From: Monomorium pharaonis
Taxonomy: Eukaryota; Arthropoda; Insecta; Hymenoptera; Formicidae
Reading direction: 5' to 3'
Assembly (NCBI RefSeq): GCF_013373865.1
Contig: NC_050473.1
Location: 16,407,597 to 16,471,596 of the forward strand
Length of the DNA stretch: 64,000 bases
Shown here: positions 12,320 to 25,260 of the stretch, one piece after another
Numbering within the stretch: the first letter of the stretch is position 1
How the letters are laid out: each line of letters opens with the position of its first letter
Translations under genes and position numbers: made by a program
The notes under the pieces: model-generated
Database searches by the model: none
Seen by the model: the letters and a program-made list of their open reading frames with translations, nothing else
What the model was told of the DNA's origin: nothing

Positions 12320-13041
12320 CTAGCTATGCCCTGCCACGCGTTGCTGTGGCTCTCTATTCTTATGCTACGTTTTTTTCAAATTTTCTTTGCTTTTGTTGTT
12401 TAACTTTCAAGAGCCTTGCTTTACTGTTGCTCTTTTTATTTTGTTTTTGAATAAGCATTTATCTATCTTGAATAAATCTAATATTTATTTATTCACGTAC
12501 TTCTAACTTTTTTTTCTAAAAGCTGCCATAGATTTAGAAATCCATTCAAAAGAAATGTTTTAAATAAGTTCCTTTTTTTCAATAAAATAAAAGCCATCTT
12601 TATTTTTTTTATTACCTTAATTTAAACACAATAGAAACATTCTTCGCCTCTCCCGGTCTTTCCCGTCTCTCCTGATCTCTCCCGGTCTCACCCCGTCTCT
12701 CCTGGTCTCTCCCCGTCTCTCCCGGTCTCTCCTCGTCTCTCCCTATCTCTACCCGTCTCTCCCCGTCTCTCCCGGTCTCTCCCCATCTCTACCCGTCTCT
12801 CCCCGTCTCTCCCGGTCTCTCCCCGTCTCTCCCCATCTCAATGTGTCAAAATTTCAATAATATTAATGAAAAACTATTTTCTACATTTTTGAAACACCGG
12901 TATATCCAAAATCAGACCCCATAAGAACACTCCCGGTTACGAATGCAACGTTGTGTCAAAATTTCAAAGCAATCGGTGAAAAACTTACAGAGATCTTAGA
13001 TGAGGAACAAACATTTACATTTTTATTTATATAGATAAAAA
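12320..13041. mobile_element. Decayed interspersed repeat with internal minisatellite
   Basis: Begins near CTAGCTATGCCCTGCCACGC and ends in a segment containing GTGTCAAAATTTCAAAGCAA and a tail of AT-rich bases (TTTTTATTTATATAGATA). The motif TGTGTCAAAATTTCAA occurs twice (near 12842 and 12951). The unit has no open frame and has the look of an old non-autonomous insect transposon. I infer this from composition and layout; a repeat-library search would decide it. Confidence 0.4.
12648..12838 (+). repeat. CT-rich minisatellite, about 10-bp unit
   Basis: About 19 imperfect tandem copies of a decamer of the form CTCTCCCSGT (variants CTCTCCCCGT, CTCTCCCGGT, CTCTACCCGT, CTCTCCCCAT). Strong purine/pyrimidine strand asymmetry; it lies inside the interspersed repeat described around it. 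Confidence 0.85.
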
Positions 13042-13760
13042 ATTAATTTAAGCATGAATCATGTGTAGACAAAGTATAAAAAACAATGTGTATTGTATAA
13101 AGAATTAATTTTACTCTTCATTCAATTCATTTTTACCTTTTCTTATAGTTCTAAGAATTATAAAAAGATAAAAATATCAATTTACGAAATTTAAATTTAT
13201 TAAGTTATTAAATTTCGAATTCATTGTTAATGAAAGCAGCAAATGGTCTTCAATAAAAAATTACTTAGCAACGATTTAAAATTCTTTAATATGATTAACT
13301 CTTGACTTTATATTTTTCACCAGAGATTTTTAAATTTTAATCATGCCAGTATAAATCAATCATATATTGAAAGAATCCTTATAACAATTGCATTACTTTT
13401 TCTACTAAACGTAATTAAGCTTAAGATTTATTTATGATGCTTGAAGTATTCAAAAATTTTTGCATTTAAAATTACAAATTTATATTCGGAAGAGAAATAA
13501 AAGTGGAGATGATGAATGCAAAGAATGCAGCAACACGAACAGACCTCTAATGAGCACTCAATGTTTCTTTAATATGATTGGTTCTTGCTTTAATTTAGGT
13601 TAGTTAGACCTAAGGCCTTGCACACTAAATAAAGGAAAATTAGATATTTAAAAATTAGGAATTACAATTTTAAAATCAATTTCCAATAAACTATATAGAA
13701 AAAAAATAAGTTATGTTGTGTTTTTTTTTAACACATTTATGTTTTACATTTTATTTTTAG

Positions 13761-13895
13761 GGTATATCCACACAAACTTGCATAAGCATATGCATAAGAA
13801 TTTGATTGGTCTATTTTCTTATGCAAGTGCTTATGGACCAATCAATTGTCTTATGTGTATGCTCATGCGCTTATGCAAGTTTGTATGGATATACC
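13761..13895. mobile_element. Fold-back element, 135 bp, GGTATATCC ends
   Basis: Left arm starts GGTATATCCACACAAACTTG, followed by CATAAGC; the right arm ends with the reverse complement of GGTATATCCATACAAACTTG with the same CATAAGC. The centre carries a further inverted pair (GATTGGTC and GACCAATC). The whole can fold into one long hairpin. It lies about 350 bp upstream of the importin-5 start codon. Confidence 0.65.
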
Positions 13896-13979
13896 TTTGT
13901 GCATTAAGATTTAACTGTAAAAACTCGTCGTAATAAAAAAATCACTGAGTGCTCACTGAGCTATCTGCTTTTTTGCAGG

Positions 13980-14244
13980 CCTATTCTCTTTGGCTGAACT
14001 TTTTACGCGATTTATCTTTTCTCTTTTACTTCTCTCGCGTTGGAGAGAAGAAAAAAAAAAGAATAAACTCGTGCACACAAAGTACACGAGAAGTGCGGCG
14101 AAAAGGAACAGACTTTCCACCGGACGCGGTCAATGTTGGCAACGTTCACGGCAAATAGTGATCTTTCGTTGCATGACGTTGGCCACGACGAATGACGATC
14201 GACTGGGGCAAGTGTGCGCGCTTGGCTTCATTCGTTCGGTAACA
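13980..14244 (+). promoter_or_regulatory. Importin-5 promoter/5' UTR region
   Basis: The sequence just upstream of the importin-5 start rises in GC and CpG from about 14030 onward, as usual for an insect housekeeping promoter. An open frame enters this segment in frame with the start codon, but similarity to importins only begins at MAADLDQ, so I treat it as 5' UTR. The transcription start is not marked by a recognisable core motif. Confidence 0.4.
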
Positions 14245-15209
14245 ATGGCGGCAGATCTGGACCAGTTTCAACAGCTTCTAAATACACTGCTCAGCACAGA
14301 TAACGATGTTCGGGCGCAGGCGGAGGTACGTTTAAATATCCGGTAAACTTTCGCGACCGCGCCCCGCGAACGTCATCCGCGCGCTGGGAGGCGCGGGTGG
14401 CCGCGGCGCCGCCTGCGGGTACGTTCCATGCCGAGCACGTTGCCGACGTGTTGTCACAGCCCGCACGCGGGGTGCCGTCCAGCCGGCGTCGGGCGGAGGA
14501 TCGTTCGTCGGTCAACGGCATCGCGGTGGCCGGACGCGACGCGTCGACGGACAGCTGTCGTCTGGTGACCGGGCGTCGAATCCCCGACGCACTTCCTCGA
14601 CGCGATCGGTCGAGAAATCCAAAATGGTGTCCTACATGCGGTCGGCGCGCGTCCCGCGTGTGCCGAGGCAACGGAGGTCGGCGCCGTGTCTCGACGCTCT
14701 CGCCAACGACAGCCCCGGGCACCACGGGGAGCGGGATTCCGGTCCGGGTCCGCGCGGAAACGACGCGCCGCGTCACGTCCGCTTGTTCCCGCCGCACAGC
14801 ATGCACGTTTCGCGAGAGGTGCATCTCGTTTTCCCGCCTACCCGCGAGCGAGCCGCGCGATTTCCGGCGATCATCGCGGCGTGCACCGCGTGTATCGTCC
14901 CTGCTCGCCTTGCGATCCGCCCGACCCGAATCGCACTTACGTGGCTCGTTCGCGCGGCTTCGATGCCTCTCGGCGCGCTCTATATACGTCTATTACCTTG
15001 ACTCACGGTACGATCACGTGTCGAGCGCAATTCGTCGAATATTCATACGTGCGCCGATTACAATATGTACTCCGGCATGCAATGAGTCAGATCTAGCTTG
15101 ATATATTTAGTTTGGTGGGAAGAGGCGAGAGAGAAAGAGAAAGAATTTTGATTTTAACAACTGCAAATGTAGATATAATGTAGATATATTCATTGTATGT
15201 GTGTATGTG

Positions 15210-15261
<52 letters not shown>

Positions 15262-18200
15262 TCTTTCCTTTGCATAGAATATAATGTATAGTAGTAGAAT
15301 AAAGACACTTGCTTTTTAGTGTGGCATTTATATATTCTATTTTATAATTTTTATTATTGATATTACTTTTTTCTTCTATAACATTTGATTTTTTAGTAAG
15401 AAATTGTATATTTAAGTATATTAAGTGAAGGAAATAAATACTTTTCAGACAAATATAAATTTATGTAAAGAAATTTTATCTTTGTAGCATAACGTAAATT
15501 ATTTTTTTAAAACAGTATTACATTTATTTTACTGTATATAGTTTTGTCATTGGAAACATAACAAAATTTTGAATAACATGATTTTTATTCTAAAATTATT
15601 CAGGAGGCGTATGGCAATCTTCCAGTGGAAAGCAAGGTGACGTTTCTTTTAACTACCATTTGCAATGGTACCCTTGCTGAAGAAATGCGGACCATTGCTG
15701 CAGTGTTATTGCGTCGATTATTCTCCTCAGAATTTATGGACTTTTATCCCAAGGTAGACTGAAGCTTCCCTTCTACTAATCTATTATAGAAAAATTTTTT
15801 CGTTAAAATGTATTTTTTCAATTCAGCATTGTTATCATTTTATTAACAATCTCTTATCAAGAAATAAGAATTATATTTGAATCAAAGGTCAGTTAAAAAT
15901 AAAATTGATATGAAATTACTCCACCGCAGATTCCACCAGAGGCACAAGCTCAGTTGAAGGAGCAAATTTTATTATCAGTCCAAAATGAACAAACCGAAAC
16001 TATTCGACGTAAAGTCTGTGACGTTGCAGCCGAAGTTGCCAGGAATTTAATAGACGAAGATGGCAATAATCAATGGCCGGAATTTCTTCAGTTCCTATTT
16101 CAATGCGCGAATAGTCCATTGCCGGCATTAAAAGAAAGCGCGCTTCGTATGTTTACGTGAGTTTTCTTTTAATCAGTCATATGAGTGGTATGTTTATTTA
16201 AAAAATAGAAGTATAAAGAATGTTAAATGTGCATGAGCAGATCCGTCCCAGGTGTATTTGGAAATCAACAAGCAAATCATCTTGAACTTATAAAACAAAT
16301 GTTACAACAGTCTGTCATGGATATGGCAAATTATGAGGTAACGTGAAATTTATATACTCATTTTTTTATTTAGTCTAACGGGAGACAGATACACGAGTTT
16401 CGACAAGATAAGATTATTCGTCACATAATTCTCCCCCCAAAAATGTGCCTTCTGATGACTGTAACTTGTGAAGCATTAATTTACAGACAGATACGGGGCA
16501 TACATTTTATATGAAAATACATTTACGTTGATATTTAAAATAAAATATTATAATTGTCAGAAATGTTTTTATTGTAAGAACAATTGTAATGATTATGAAT
16601 GTTTTCTTATTACATAGGTCAGGTTTCAAGCGGTACGAGCAATTGGGGCATTTATTACATTACATGACAAAGAGGAAAATATATACAAACATTTCTCAGA
16701 ACTAGTTCCAGCGCTTGTACAAGTAACTGCTCAATCTATAGAAAAGCAGGATGATGATTCTCTTATAAAGGTGTTGATAGATCTTGCTGAAACCACACCA
16801 AAATTCCTCAGGGGACAATCAGATAACATTATGCAGATGTGCATGAATGTAATTTCCAACGAAGAGATTCCTGACTCTTGGAGACAATTGGCACTAGAAG
16901 TTATCGTAACTCTGGCGGAAACTGCACCGGCTATGGTCCGGAAAGTTGGTCAAAAGTATATTGTAGCCTTAGTACCATTGATATTGAAGATGATGACTGA
17001 CTTGGAGGAAGATGAAAAATGGAGTTTCTCTGACGAAATTACTGAAGAGGATAATGATAGCAACAATGTAGTTGCGGAAAGTGCTTTAGATAGATTGGCA
17101 TGTGGCTTGGGAGGGAAAACGATGCTACCACAAATTGTGCAAAATATCCCTACAATGTTAAATAACACCGATTGGAAGTACAGGTAAATATATCGTTTTT
17201 ATTATTTAATTACAAATTATGATCTTATTGATATCTAATATTTAGTGTTATATGTATGTATGAACACATGCATAAAGTATCACAGAAAAGTCAGCAGTTA
17301 CATACTTTTGTGTAATTGCGTTACATCTGTGATAGAGTAACCAGTGAGATAAAACTCTTTTCTAGCTGCCGTTTTGGCAGCTGATTTGAGATTCTTATTG
17401 GATGTTTTTAGAAATAAGAATTAGCAGTTATACATGGTATGATTGCTACAAGTATAAAAACATACAGTTTTTTTAAATATTTGTTAAATGATAGAACTTT
17501 ATACATTTTTTAACCTTTTATTGTGTATATATATATATAAATAAATTTTTCATTATTTAGACACGCAGCACTTATGGCTATCTCAGCTGTTGGAGAAGGA
17601 TGTCATAAACAAATGGAAGCTCTTTTACCACAAATAATGGACGGAGTTATACAATATTTACAAGATCCGGTAAATACAAGTTTGCTTTATAATTGTACTT
17701 AGCATCAGCTGTCTAAAATTTTTTTTTCTCTACACAAAATTATGTATATGTAATTTATTAGGATAGACCACAAATTTATCCGGCAGTTATATTCATTTGG
17801 ATATAACAGTGTTGCAATTGTGGCAAATTAAACAAAGGATACAAATCAAGATTTGTTTCTTGCAGTTCCTGAGAGTTGATTATTATTAACAGTAATAGTA
17901 ATCATAGTTTTGGAACATACATTTCTATTTCTATGAACATAGTATAACGTAAAATTTATAATAAATTATGTAATATTGATTTTTTTTAGCATCCTCGTGT
18001 AAGATATGCTGCCTGCAATGCAGTAGGGCAAATGTCTACAGATTTTTCACCTATGTTTGAAAAGAAATTTCACGATAAAGTTATCCCTGGATTATTGATG
18101 GTGTTGGACGATAATGCGAATCCTAGAGTTCAAGCTCATGCCGGCGCTGCTCTTGTAAACTTCAGCGAAGATTGCCCGAAAAATATTCTAATACCGTATC

Positions 18201-21200
18201 TCGATGCCATAATGGCTAAACTTGAATCAATATTGAATGCTAAATTCCATGAATTGGTGGAAAAGGGAACGAAACTCGTACTTGAACAGGTAAGTTGAAT
18301 TATAAACAATCAACATTTACTCCTGAATGTGTTGGATTAGTTCTAAAGAGCCATTTTTTGTTAAGAATATTAACATTTTGTTTTACATAATATAATTATC
18401 GCTATATCTAAAATCTTTAAATTGAAAGATCAGAGAAATTTTCGTCACACTTTGTCTTTAACTCTGTGCTTTTTACATTCAGTTCCATTATGAGAACTGT
18501 CTTCATTGCGTTTTATGTAAAATTACGAATTTTTTATATATAATTTATTAAGCCACAAATTAAATTCCATGGTCATATTTATTTGGATATGACAGTGTTG
18601 CAATTGTGGCAAATTAAGCGAAGGATATAAATCTTTACTATATTACTGTTTTGGTAATATAGATAATTTAGATTTGTTCCTTGCGGTTCCTGAGAGTTGA
18701 TTACTATTAATAGTGATAGTAATCATGGTTTTGGAACATACATTTTCATTCGTGTATAAACACAATGTAACGTAAATGTAAAATTTATAAAGTTTATTAT
18801 AAGATCTTTTAAATCTAAAATCCACAAATTTCAAGACACAATACCGCTTTCATAAAGCCACATTACATTTTCAAGTTATAATAAATAGTTATAATAAAAC
18901 AAATAAATTATGAAGTCTTGACTTAATGTATAATTGAATTTTTGTTGCTTTTTATGCAGGTTGTGACAACAATTGCCTCTGTTGCGGATACATGTGAAGA
19001 GCAATTTGTAACATATTATGACAGGTTGATGCCTTGTTTAAAATATATTATTCAAAATGCAAATCAACAAGAACACAAAATATTACGAGGCAAAACGATT
19101 GAATGCGTCAGTCTTATAGGCTTAGCTGTGGGCCCAGAAAAGGTGATTAAATATATTTCAATTATTTTTTAAAAATATTTTTTACATGAAAAACTCATCA
19201 ATTATATTGTTCAATCTTAATAGTTTATTGCTGATGCTAGCGAAGTTATGGATATGTTACTTAAAACGCATACAGAAGGCGATCTTCCCGATGACGATCC
19301 GCAAACCAGTTATCTTATATCTGCTTGGGCCAGGATTTGTAAAATTCTTGGTAAGATAATAATGAGGACTTACATTTTAAAAATACAATATAAACAAGTT
19401 TTTATTTATTTATTATGAAATTTTTAATCCTTGCACAATTTCTTAAATTTATTATTTTTTAAATAGGAAAACAATTCGAACAGTACTTACCGTTAGTAAT
19501 GGGACCTGTGTTGCGAACAGCCGCTATGAAACCTGAAGTTGCACTATTAGATAATGAAGATATGGAAGGCATCGAGGGTGATCTTGACTGGCAGTTTGTT
19601 TCACTAGGAGAGCAACAAAACTTTGGAATTAAAACGGCTGGTTTGGAGGATAAGGCTTCTGCATGCGAAATGTTAGTTTGTTATGCACGAGAATTAAAGG
19701 AGGGCTTTGCGGATTATGCGGAAGAGGTCGTACGATTGATGGTGCCGATGTTGAAGTTTTATTTCCATGACGGTGTCAGAACTGCAGCTGCGGCAAGTTT
19801 GCCGTATCTACTCGACTGTGCTAAAATAAAAGGTTATTAAAAATTTAATATTTCTATTTAAAAATCATAACTTTTCTGTTACAAACTGTTATGTCTTATA
19901 AATGTTTACAGGTCCACAATATCTAGAGGGTATGTGGGCATACATTTGTCCAGATCTGTTAAAAGCTATTGATACAGAACCAGAATCTGAAGTGTTGTTG
20001 GAATTATTGTCTTCTTTAGCGAAATGTATTGAGACACTGGGCGCAGGTTGTTTAAGTGCGCCTCATATGACTGAACTTTTACGACTTTTAGATAAATTAC
20101 TTACTGAACATTTTGACAGAGCAGTTGCTAGATTAGAAAAACGAAAAGATGAGGATTATGATGAGGTATTATAAAACTCAATTGTGTATAACATTTGTAA
20201 GAATTTTTATAAATCTATATATATTAACGCGATATATTTATTGAATTATAGGTTGTTGAAGAACAACTTGCTGATGAAGACAATGAGGATGTATACACGC
20301 TCAGCAAAATTGCTGACATTTTACATGCCTTATTTACGACTTACAAATCCTCCTTTTTCCCATACTTTGATCAAATATGTGGACATTTTGTTAAATTATT
20401 GAGCCTCGAAAGATCATGGTCCGATCATCAATGGGCTTTATGTGTATTTGATGATGTTATAGAATTTGGAGGACCTGATTGCGCGAAATATCAAGAATTC
20501 TTTTTGCGACCCATGATTCAATATGTTTCTGATAAATCTGCAGAAGTTAGACAAGCGGCAGCTTACGGTTGCGGAGTTTTAGGCCAATTTGGTGGAGAAG
20601 GTTTTGCCCAAGCGTGTGCAGAAGCTTTACCAAAACTAATGGAAGTTATCAGTGACCCGGAATCTAGGTCACCAGAAAATGTAAACCCCACTGAAAATGC
20701 TATTTCGGCAGTGACTAAAATTCTCAAATACAATAATTCAGCAATCAACGTCGATGAAATTCTTCCACACTGGTAAACTGATATTTTAAGAAAATGGTAT
20801 ATAATAAATTATAAACGAGCATAAACTTCTGAACGCTTTTTTTTTACAGGCTGACTTGGTTGCCAGTCGTTGAAGATGAAGATGAAGCACCTCACGTATA
20901 TGGATACCTGTGCGATTTGATTGAAGCAAATCACGCAGTAGTTTTAGGAACGAATAATTCGCATTTGCCTCGGCTTATAAGTTTCTTTGCCGAAGCATTG
21001 TTCAGAGAAGCCGTGCCTACCGACCATCCCGTTATGTCTAGAATTCTTAGTATCGTTAGAGAAATACAGGTGAGTGAAAACTAACAGTACTGTAAGTTTT
21101 TTCTTTATTGCTACAATTTTCAAAAAATAATTTTTTTTCCTAGAACAACGACACGATATTCCAGGCGACCATAATGCAGTTAACAACAGATCAACAACAG

Positions 21201-21233
21201 GCGCTTCATGAGGCACTTAGTGCATTAAGTTGA
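14245..21233 (+). CDS. IPO5: Importin-5 (karyopherin beta-3)
   Basis: Nuclear transport receptor of the importin-beta family. It binds cargo such as ribosomal proteins and histones in the cytoplasm and releases it on RanGTP binding in the nucleus. Fourteen exons join in frame: 14245-14325, 15604-15753, 15930-16156, 16241-16337, 16618-17183, 17561-17669, 17990-18289, 18960-19142, 19224-19350, 19467-19832, 19912-20165, 20252-20772, 20850-21069, 21144-21233. The product is 1096 aa, against about 1097 for the human protein. It is all-helical HEAT repeats; recognisable blocks are QFQQLLNTLLSTDN at the start, HPRVRYAACNAVGQM mid-protein, and PHWLTWLPVVEDEDEAP then YLCDLIEANH near the C-terminus, with the acidic stretch DEVVEEQLADEDNED before them. 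All introns are GT-AG. Intron 1 (about 1.3 kb) is unusually CpG-rich in its first 700 bp. Confidence 0.95.
14326..15085. promoter_or_regulatory. CpG-rich first half of importin-5 intron 1
   Basis: About 750 bp with very high GC and CpG content directly after exon 1, then a sharp return to AT-rich DNA. Open frames are present on both strands, but high GC alone explains them; none resembles a protein. I read it as the intronic part of the promoter CpG island, possibly with enhancer activity. Confidence 0.4.
15215..15259. repeat. (TA)n microsatellite
   Basis: About 22 TA dinucleotides in importin-5 intron 1, preceded by a short TGTG/TATG stretch. Confidence 0.9.
17746..17975. repeat. Intronic repeat, copy A (importin-5 intron 6)
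   Basis: Starts after TAATTTATTA with CCACAAATT, continues ATTTGGATATAACAGTGTTG, then AATTGTGGCAAATTAA, TCCTGAGAGTTGATTA and TTTTGGAACATACATTTC. The same blocks in the same order occur at 18535-18805. CCACAAATT and AATTGTGG form an inverted pair inside it. Confidence 0.65.
18535..18805. repeat. Intronic repeat, copy B (importin-5 intron 7)
   Basis: Direct-orientation, diverged copy of 17746-17975. It carries an extra segment near 18638-18662 that is itself a hairpin (CTATATTAC and GTAATATAG). The two copies bracket exon 7 of importin-5. Confidence 0.65.
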
Positions 21234-24200
21234 ATTTTTAACATCGTAACAAATAAAAAAAATTAATGCTCCGTTGATTAATCTCTTGAAGAAATCGTAA
21301 AGATTGTAGGTATATTGAGATACATACCTATGAGACATTCGCCTAGTTATACACACACACGTAAATATATTTAAGCATTCTACGTATTATTATTATCCAC
21401 GTACTTGTTGAGTATGTATTTCTGTATCATTATCAGATATTGATTAGTTTTCTATCGTCAGGGATTGTTAAACTTTTGAAGCAAAATTAGAGTTTTGATT
21501 TTACAGTGCTTCTACGAATGAAGACAAGTCGAAAAAAAAAACATTTTATCAATTATGAATGAACTTGCATTGGCAGAATTAAACAAAAAAAGCTGTTTAT
21601 ATATTTTAAACTCAATATTTTATACATATATACTTGTTGTATATATATACATATATCTATCTCTTTTCTTCCTGCATCACATTGGTGAATACTATTAAAA
21701 AGTTTATGAATAATGACGTTGACTTAAATCAAACGTTCAAGCGATAATGTTCTGCCATTGAGAATCGAACGATACTAAATTATTTTAAAAAATAATGGCT
21801 TTGTAAAAAAATTGCGTACGTACGTTGTGTAATACGTACATATAGCTTTGTTATGCGAGTGTAACATTAAGGAATTATGGTTTTGTTACTGTGATCTTTC
21901 TAAATTGTGTTTTGAGCTATCTCCACGTTCCGATGAAATAACAAAGCTAATGCAAGATAGACTGGAAAGCCTCGTAGCCATGAAGTGAACACGTGACATT
22001 GTGATTTAGGTATTTTTATTATTAAATTTAGATACAGTAAATGTTATTTAATAATAATATCGATAATGTTGCAGCGTTGAGATTCTGTATACGAATGCCT
22101 TTTGAATGAAACGTAATGAAAAGTTTTTAAACTTTTAGATTTATGATCTATGAGATATGACTTTACAACGTATATAACAAATATATTTTTTTTTCTCATA
22201 AAAATATATGTTGGAATGCTATAAATTCTTGTAATCTTACAGCTAATATTGAGTTACACTTAGCTGTAATTTTACAACTATTCATGTCATAAACCAAATG
22301 TTATTCGAAAATAAAAAGAAGGTGGAAAAAGCAAAAAAAACTTGGTTATACAAAATACATTACGTTTCTTTCGGCTGATGTGACACGATGAGAATTGAGA
22401 TGTTGAATGAAAAAGGACTGAGCGATATAATCTGTTTAAACAACTCCTCCCCTCCCATTTTCTTATTATTTATTTATAAAATACGTACTCCAATACTTGC
22501 GACTGTATGCGAAATTTTACTGACGGAAAGACTATCTCTACTACACCTCACGGCTACTCCAAATATGAATGCTCCAAGTAACAACCTTTTTTTACTAAGG
22601 ACGTGTAGAGGAGTAAAAGTAAAAAATAAACATTTATTTGTACATACGTCAAAGTATATAAAAATATCGCGAACAAGTATATAGAGTAGAAGTACTTGAT
22701 TGTAACTAATCCTTGATATATGGTAGGCACTGCCTCGTTATTTCACAGAAAATCAACACAATCTTGTGCACATAATTGCAGCAGATACATACGGAAAATT
22801 AATATTGGACTGTTTATGCGATATGCATTTGCGACAGAGTTGAAGAGCTAAAAATCAATGTGAAAAGGAAAAATTATAATTCTTATATAGAGATTATTTT
22901 AAAATCATTATTAGCTAAAATAAATCTCAGCTTTGTAATCATTTGTTTTGCTTCACCTGCTACATTCTTAAATGTATATTTTAATTTAATTCTATGGTTA
23001 TTAACATTTTTTTTTGCAAATTAACTTTGTTACGTTTCATATGATGTATAATACAACGTATATTTAATTCAAATTTCGAACTAGATTGTCGTAAATATCA
23101 CAAATTAAGTATTTTATTCATTGTCGTTTAACATTAAGTATCTTGTGCAGCAATAGTCTCAGTAAAATTTATTACAAGGTTATATGATAATTATCCTAAG
23201 CGTTTTTTATAACTTATAAGTATCGATAAGAAAATGAAAAAAAATACATATTATCAGTGTACAATTTAAAAACGTACAACTGAAGTTGAGATAGTTGAAA
23301 ATATCAGTATTCGTATCAATTTGCTGAGTATCGCTTTATCGATCACTACCGCGAGAGATAATACCTTTTTGCTATCGTAACATATTTGATAAATGCGGCA
23401 CATATAAATTTTATAAGTAATAACTGCAGGTGGAGGCAATAGGCCTTTAGCAACACTTGTCACAGTATACCGAGACGCAGTTATTTATAGCATTATTTTG
23501 CTGTTTAATTTTTTATGAGTAATTTATATTGCAATATATGAGAGGGTCAATGACGGACCGACTCTGACATTTAGTCTGCTCGATATCGAACGTTTAACTG
23601 ATTAATATGCATCTATAATAAGCTAGTAAACAATCAGAAAAGACATTAATTAAAATTCAATGGCTGAATCCTAAATTTTTTATGTACATTTCTGTTTAGA
23701 ACTTTTATTTTCTATTTTTCTTTGTATTCTAAAGAGAAAATGCAATTAATGGAAGGTGCGCCTGTTTCTTTATTCAAACGTTGAGCAACATTAAATTTGC
23801 GATACTCAATGGCCAATTTTGCGACATACGTAGGGTAATTGATAACCCATAATCGTAAAATGAAAACGCACATGTATTTTCGAGAGTAACGGAGGAAACC
23901 TGATTTAAGAGAGTATCTGTACAACGGTACTTTGCAGTACAACGGGCCACTATGCAAAGGTATTTCCTGCTTGCATATAGCGTGTCCTCTTAGACATTTC
24001 TTGCGTTCGGATTTTGTTTCTGTAAACGTTTTCTTTAATCAGACTGAGCTCGAATTAAAAGAGACATGGCTAAAATGTTAAAGCATAATGATGGATATTC
24101 CGATAGGAAAGGTCGAGGGAAAAGTTCTCGGTCGCGGCCATTGATCTCTCATTTAACTGCACAAGTTTCGTTCTTCGCAGCTGAACCCGGAAAATCTTGG

Positions 24201-24600
24201 GAATGTATCTAAAAGATATCTTTAAGATATTTCTGAAAGATGTTTAAAAGAATTTTAAGAAAAGATAATTTTGTAGAATTTCTAAAAAATATCTATAAAA
24301 ACATCTTCACAATTGTTATGTTAACAAGCATTATGTACATATATATAATCGTATTAATTTTGAATCTGTGAAAATCGATATACATACATGTATACAATAT
24401 ATAAAAAATAAATATGATTTTACATGTATAAAGTTAAATGTCGAATAAAATTAATTTTATTTTAAAAATGTGTAAATAACACAAGTGTAAATATTTTATT
24501 TATACACATATTTTATTAAAACGTACAAAGAAAATATTTGTACATGTTATTTATACATTTTACTAAATATGATCTGTACACATATAATCATATTTATTTG
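21234..24600. other. Importin-5 3' UTR and downstream non-coding DNA
   Basis: AT-rich, with several AATAAA motifs after the stop codon (for example near 21250 and 22624), so the polyadenylation site cannot be fixed by eye. I see no further exon. Around 24190-24330 there is a run of degenerate AAGATATCT/AAAGAT units, and 24330-24600 is low-complexity TACATATA-type sequence. Confidence 0.45.
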
Positions 24601-24779
24601 ATAAACTATAAATATATATCCGGATTTGTATTTGTAATTTGATAAGACCGATATTTGATAAATTCACACGTACGTCGCCCGCTGAACGAAAAAGAAAAAC
24701 AGAGAAAGGGATTATCTCGAGAATACGTTAAGTCTGTTTCTTTTCTCTTTTTTCCCCGTCTTTTCGCGGACCGTTTCCA

Positions 24780-25260
24780 CCGTGTGTAGTATATACATGT
24801 GGACGTGCACGCCGGCATGCGGAACGACCGGCGCACACATGACGCCGGCGATCATCCGATATTACGTCATCTCGCTTAGAGGCGCGAATATCGCCGCTCC
24901 GCTCGCGGCCGGCTCATACGTGTCTGCGACGATAAAGCGAACGCGACGCAGCAGTTGCGGCGGGTGGTGTTGTCGATAATAAACGTGATCCCGTGGAGTG
25001 TCACGCATACATCCGGTCTTCCCGGACATTATCGGATCGACGCGAGCGAGCGAGTGAGACAGCAAGCCCGTCCGCGCGATAAGCCCCCTAATCGCCGCGA
25101 ATCGAGATCGCGGAAATCCCCTCCCCCCGGTAAAGGAGCCTTGGTGCCGAGTAGTTTTGCGTCGCTGGGGGCACGTCGCGACGCCCGGCAAATTTCGAAG
25201 ACCGTCGCCAGGGCACGCGCGGACAACGATTGAACGGTAAGACACCGCGCAGCTGCGCTA
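24780..25260 (+). promoter_or_regulatory. CpG-rich island upstream of Pcyt1
   Basis: A sharply bounded GC- and CpG-rich block in AT-rich surroundings. Near its end lies a good splice donor (AACG|GTAAGA at about 25237). This fits a distal promoter with a non-coding first exon spliced to the acceptor at 27954, but an independent short non-coding gene is also possible. Frames inside it look like composition effects. Confidence 0.4.

Larger units (their letters stand above)
9504..13548. other. Non-coding intergenic stretch between coiled-coil gene and importin-5
   Basis: AT-rich, with no open frame that looks like protein. It contains a fold-back element (9687-9881), GC-richer patches around 10020-10330 and 10700-11100, and an interspersed repeat with a CT-rich minisatellite (12320-13041). 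The remainder is simple AT-rich sequence in which I see nothing specific. Confidence 0.5.

Noticed and set aside
12648..12838. CRISPR-like array
   Set aside because: The units are adjacent decamers without spacers in eukaryotic DNA; it is a minisatellite.
13990..14244. N-terminal extension of importin-5 upstream of MAADLDQ
   Set aside because: Importin-5 similarity begins at MAADLDQ and gives the normal family length; the upstream part is compositionally a 5' UTR.
14291..14824. Minus-strand 177-codon frame and overlapping plus-strand frames in importin-5 intron 1
   Set aside because: Very high GC removes stop codons on both strands; residues are Arg/Ala/Pro-rich in all frames, with no family resemblance.
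24190..24330. AAGATATCT-type units as a tandem repeat
   Set aside because: The units are too irregular in spacing and sequence to call a defined array.
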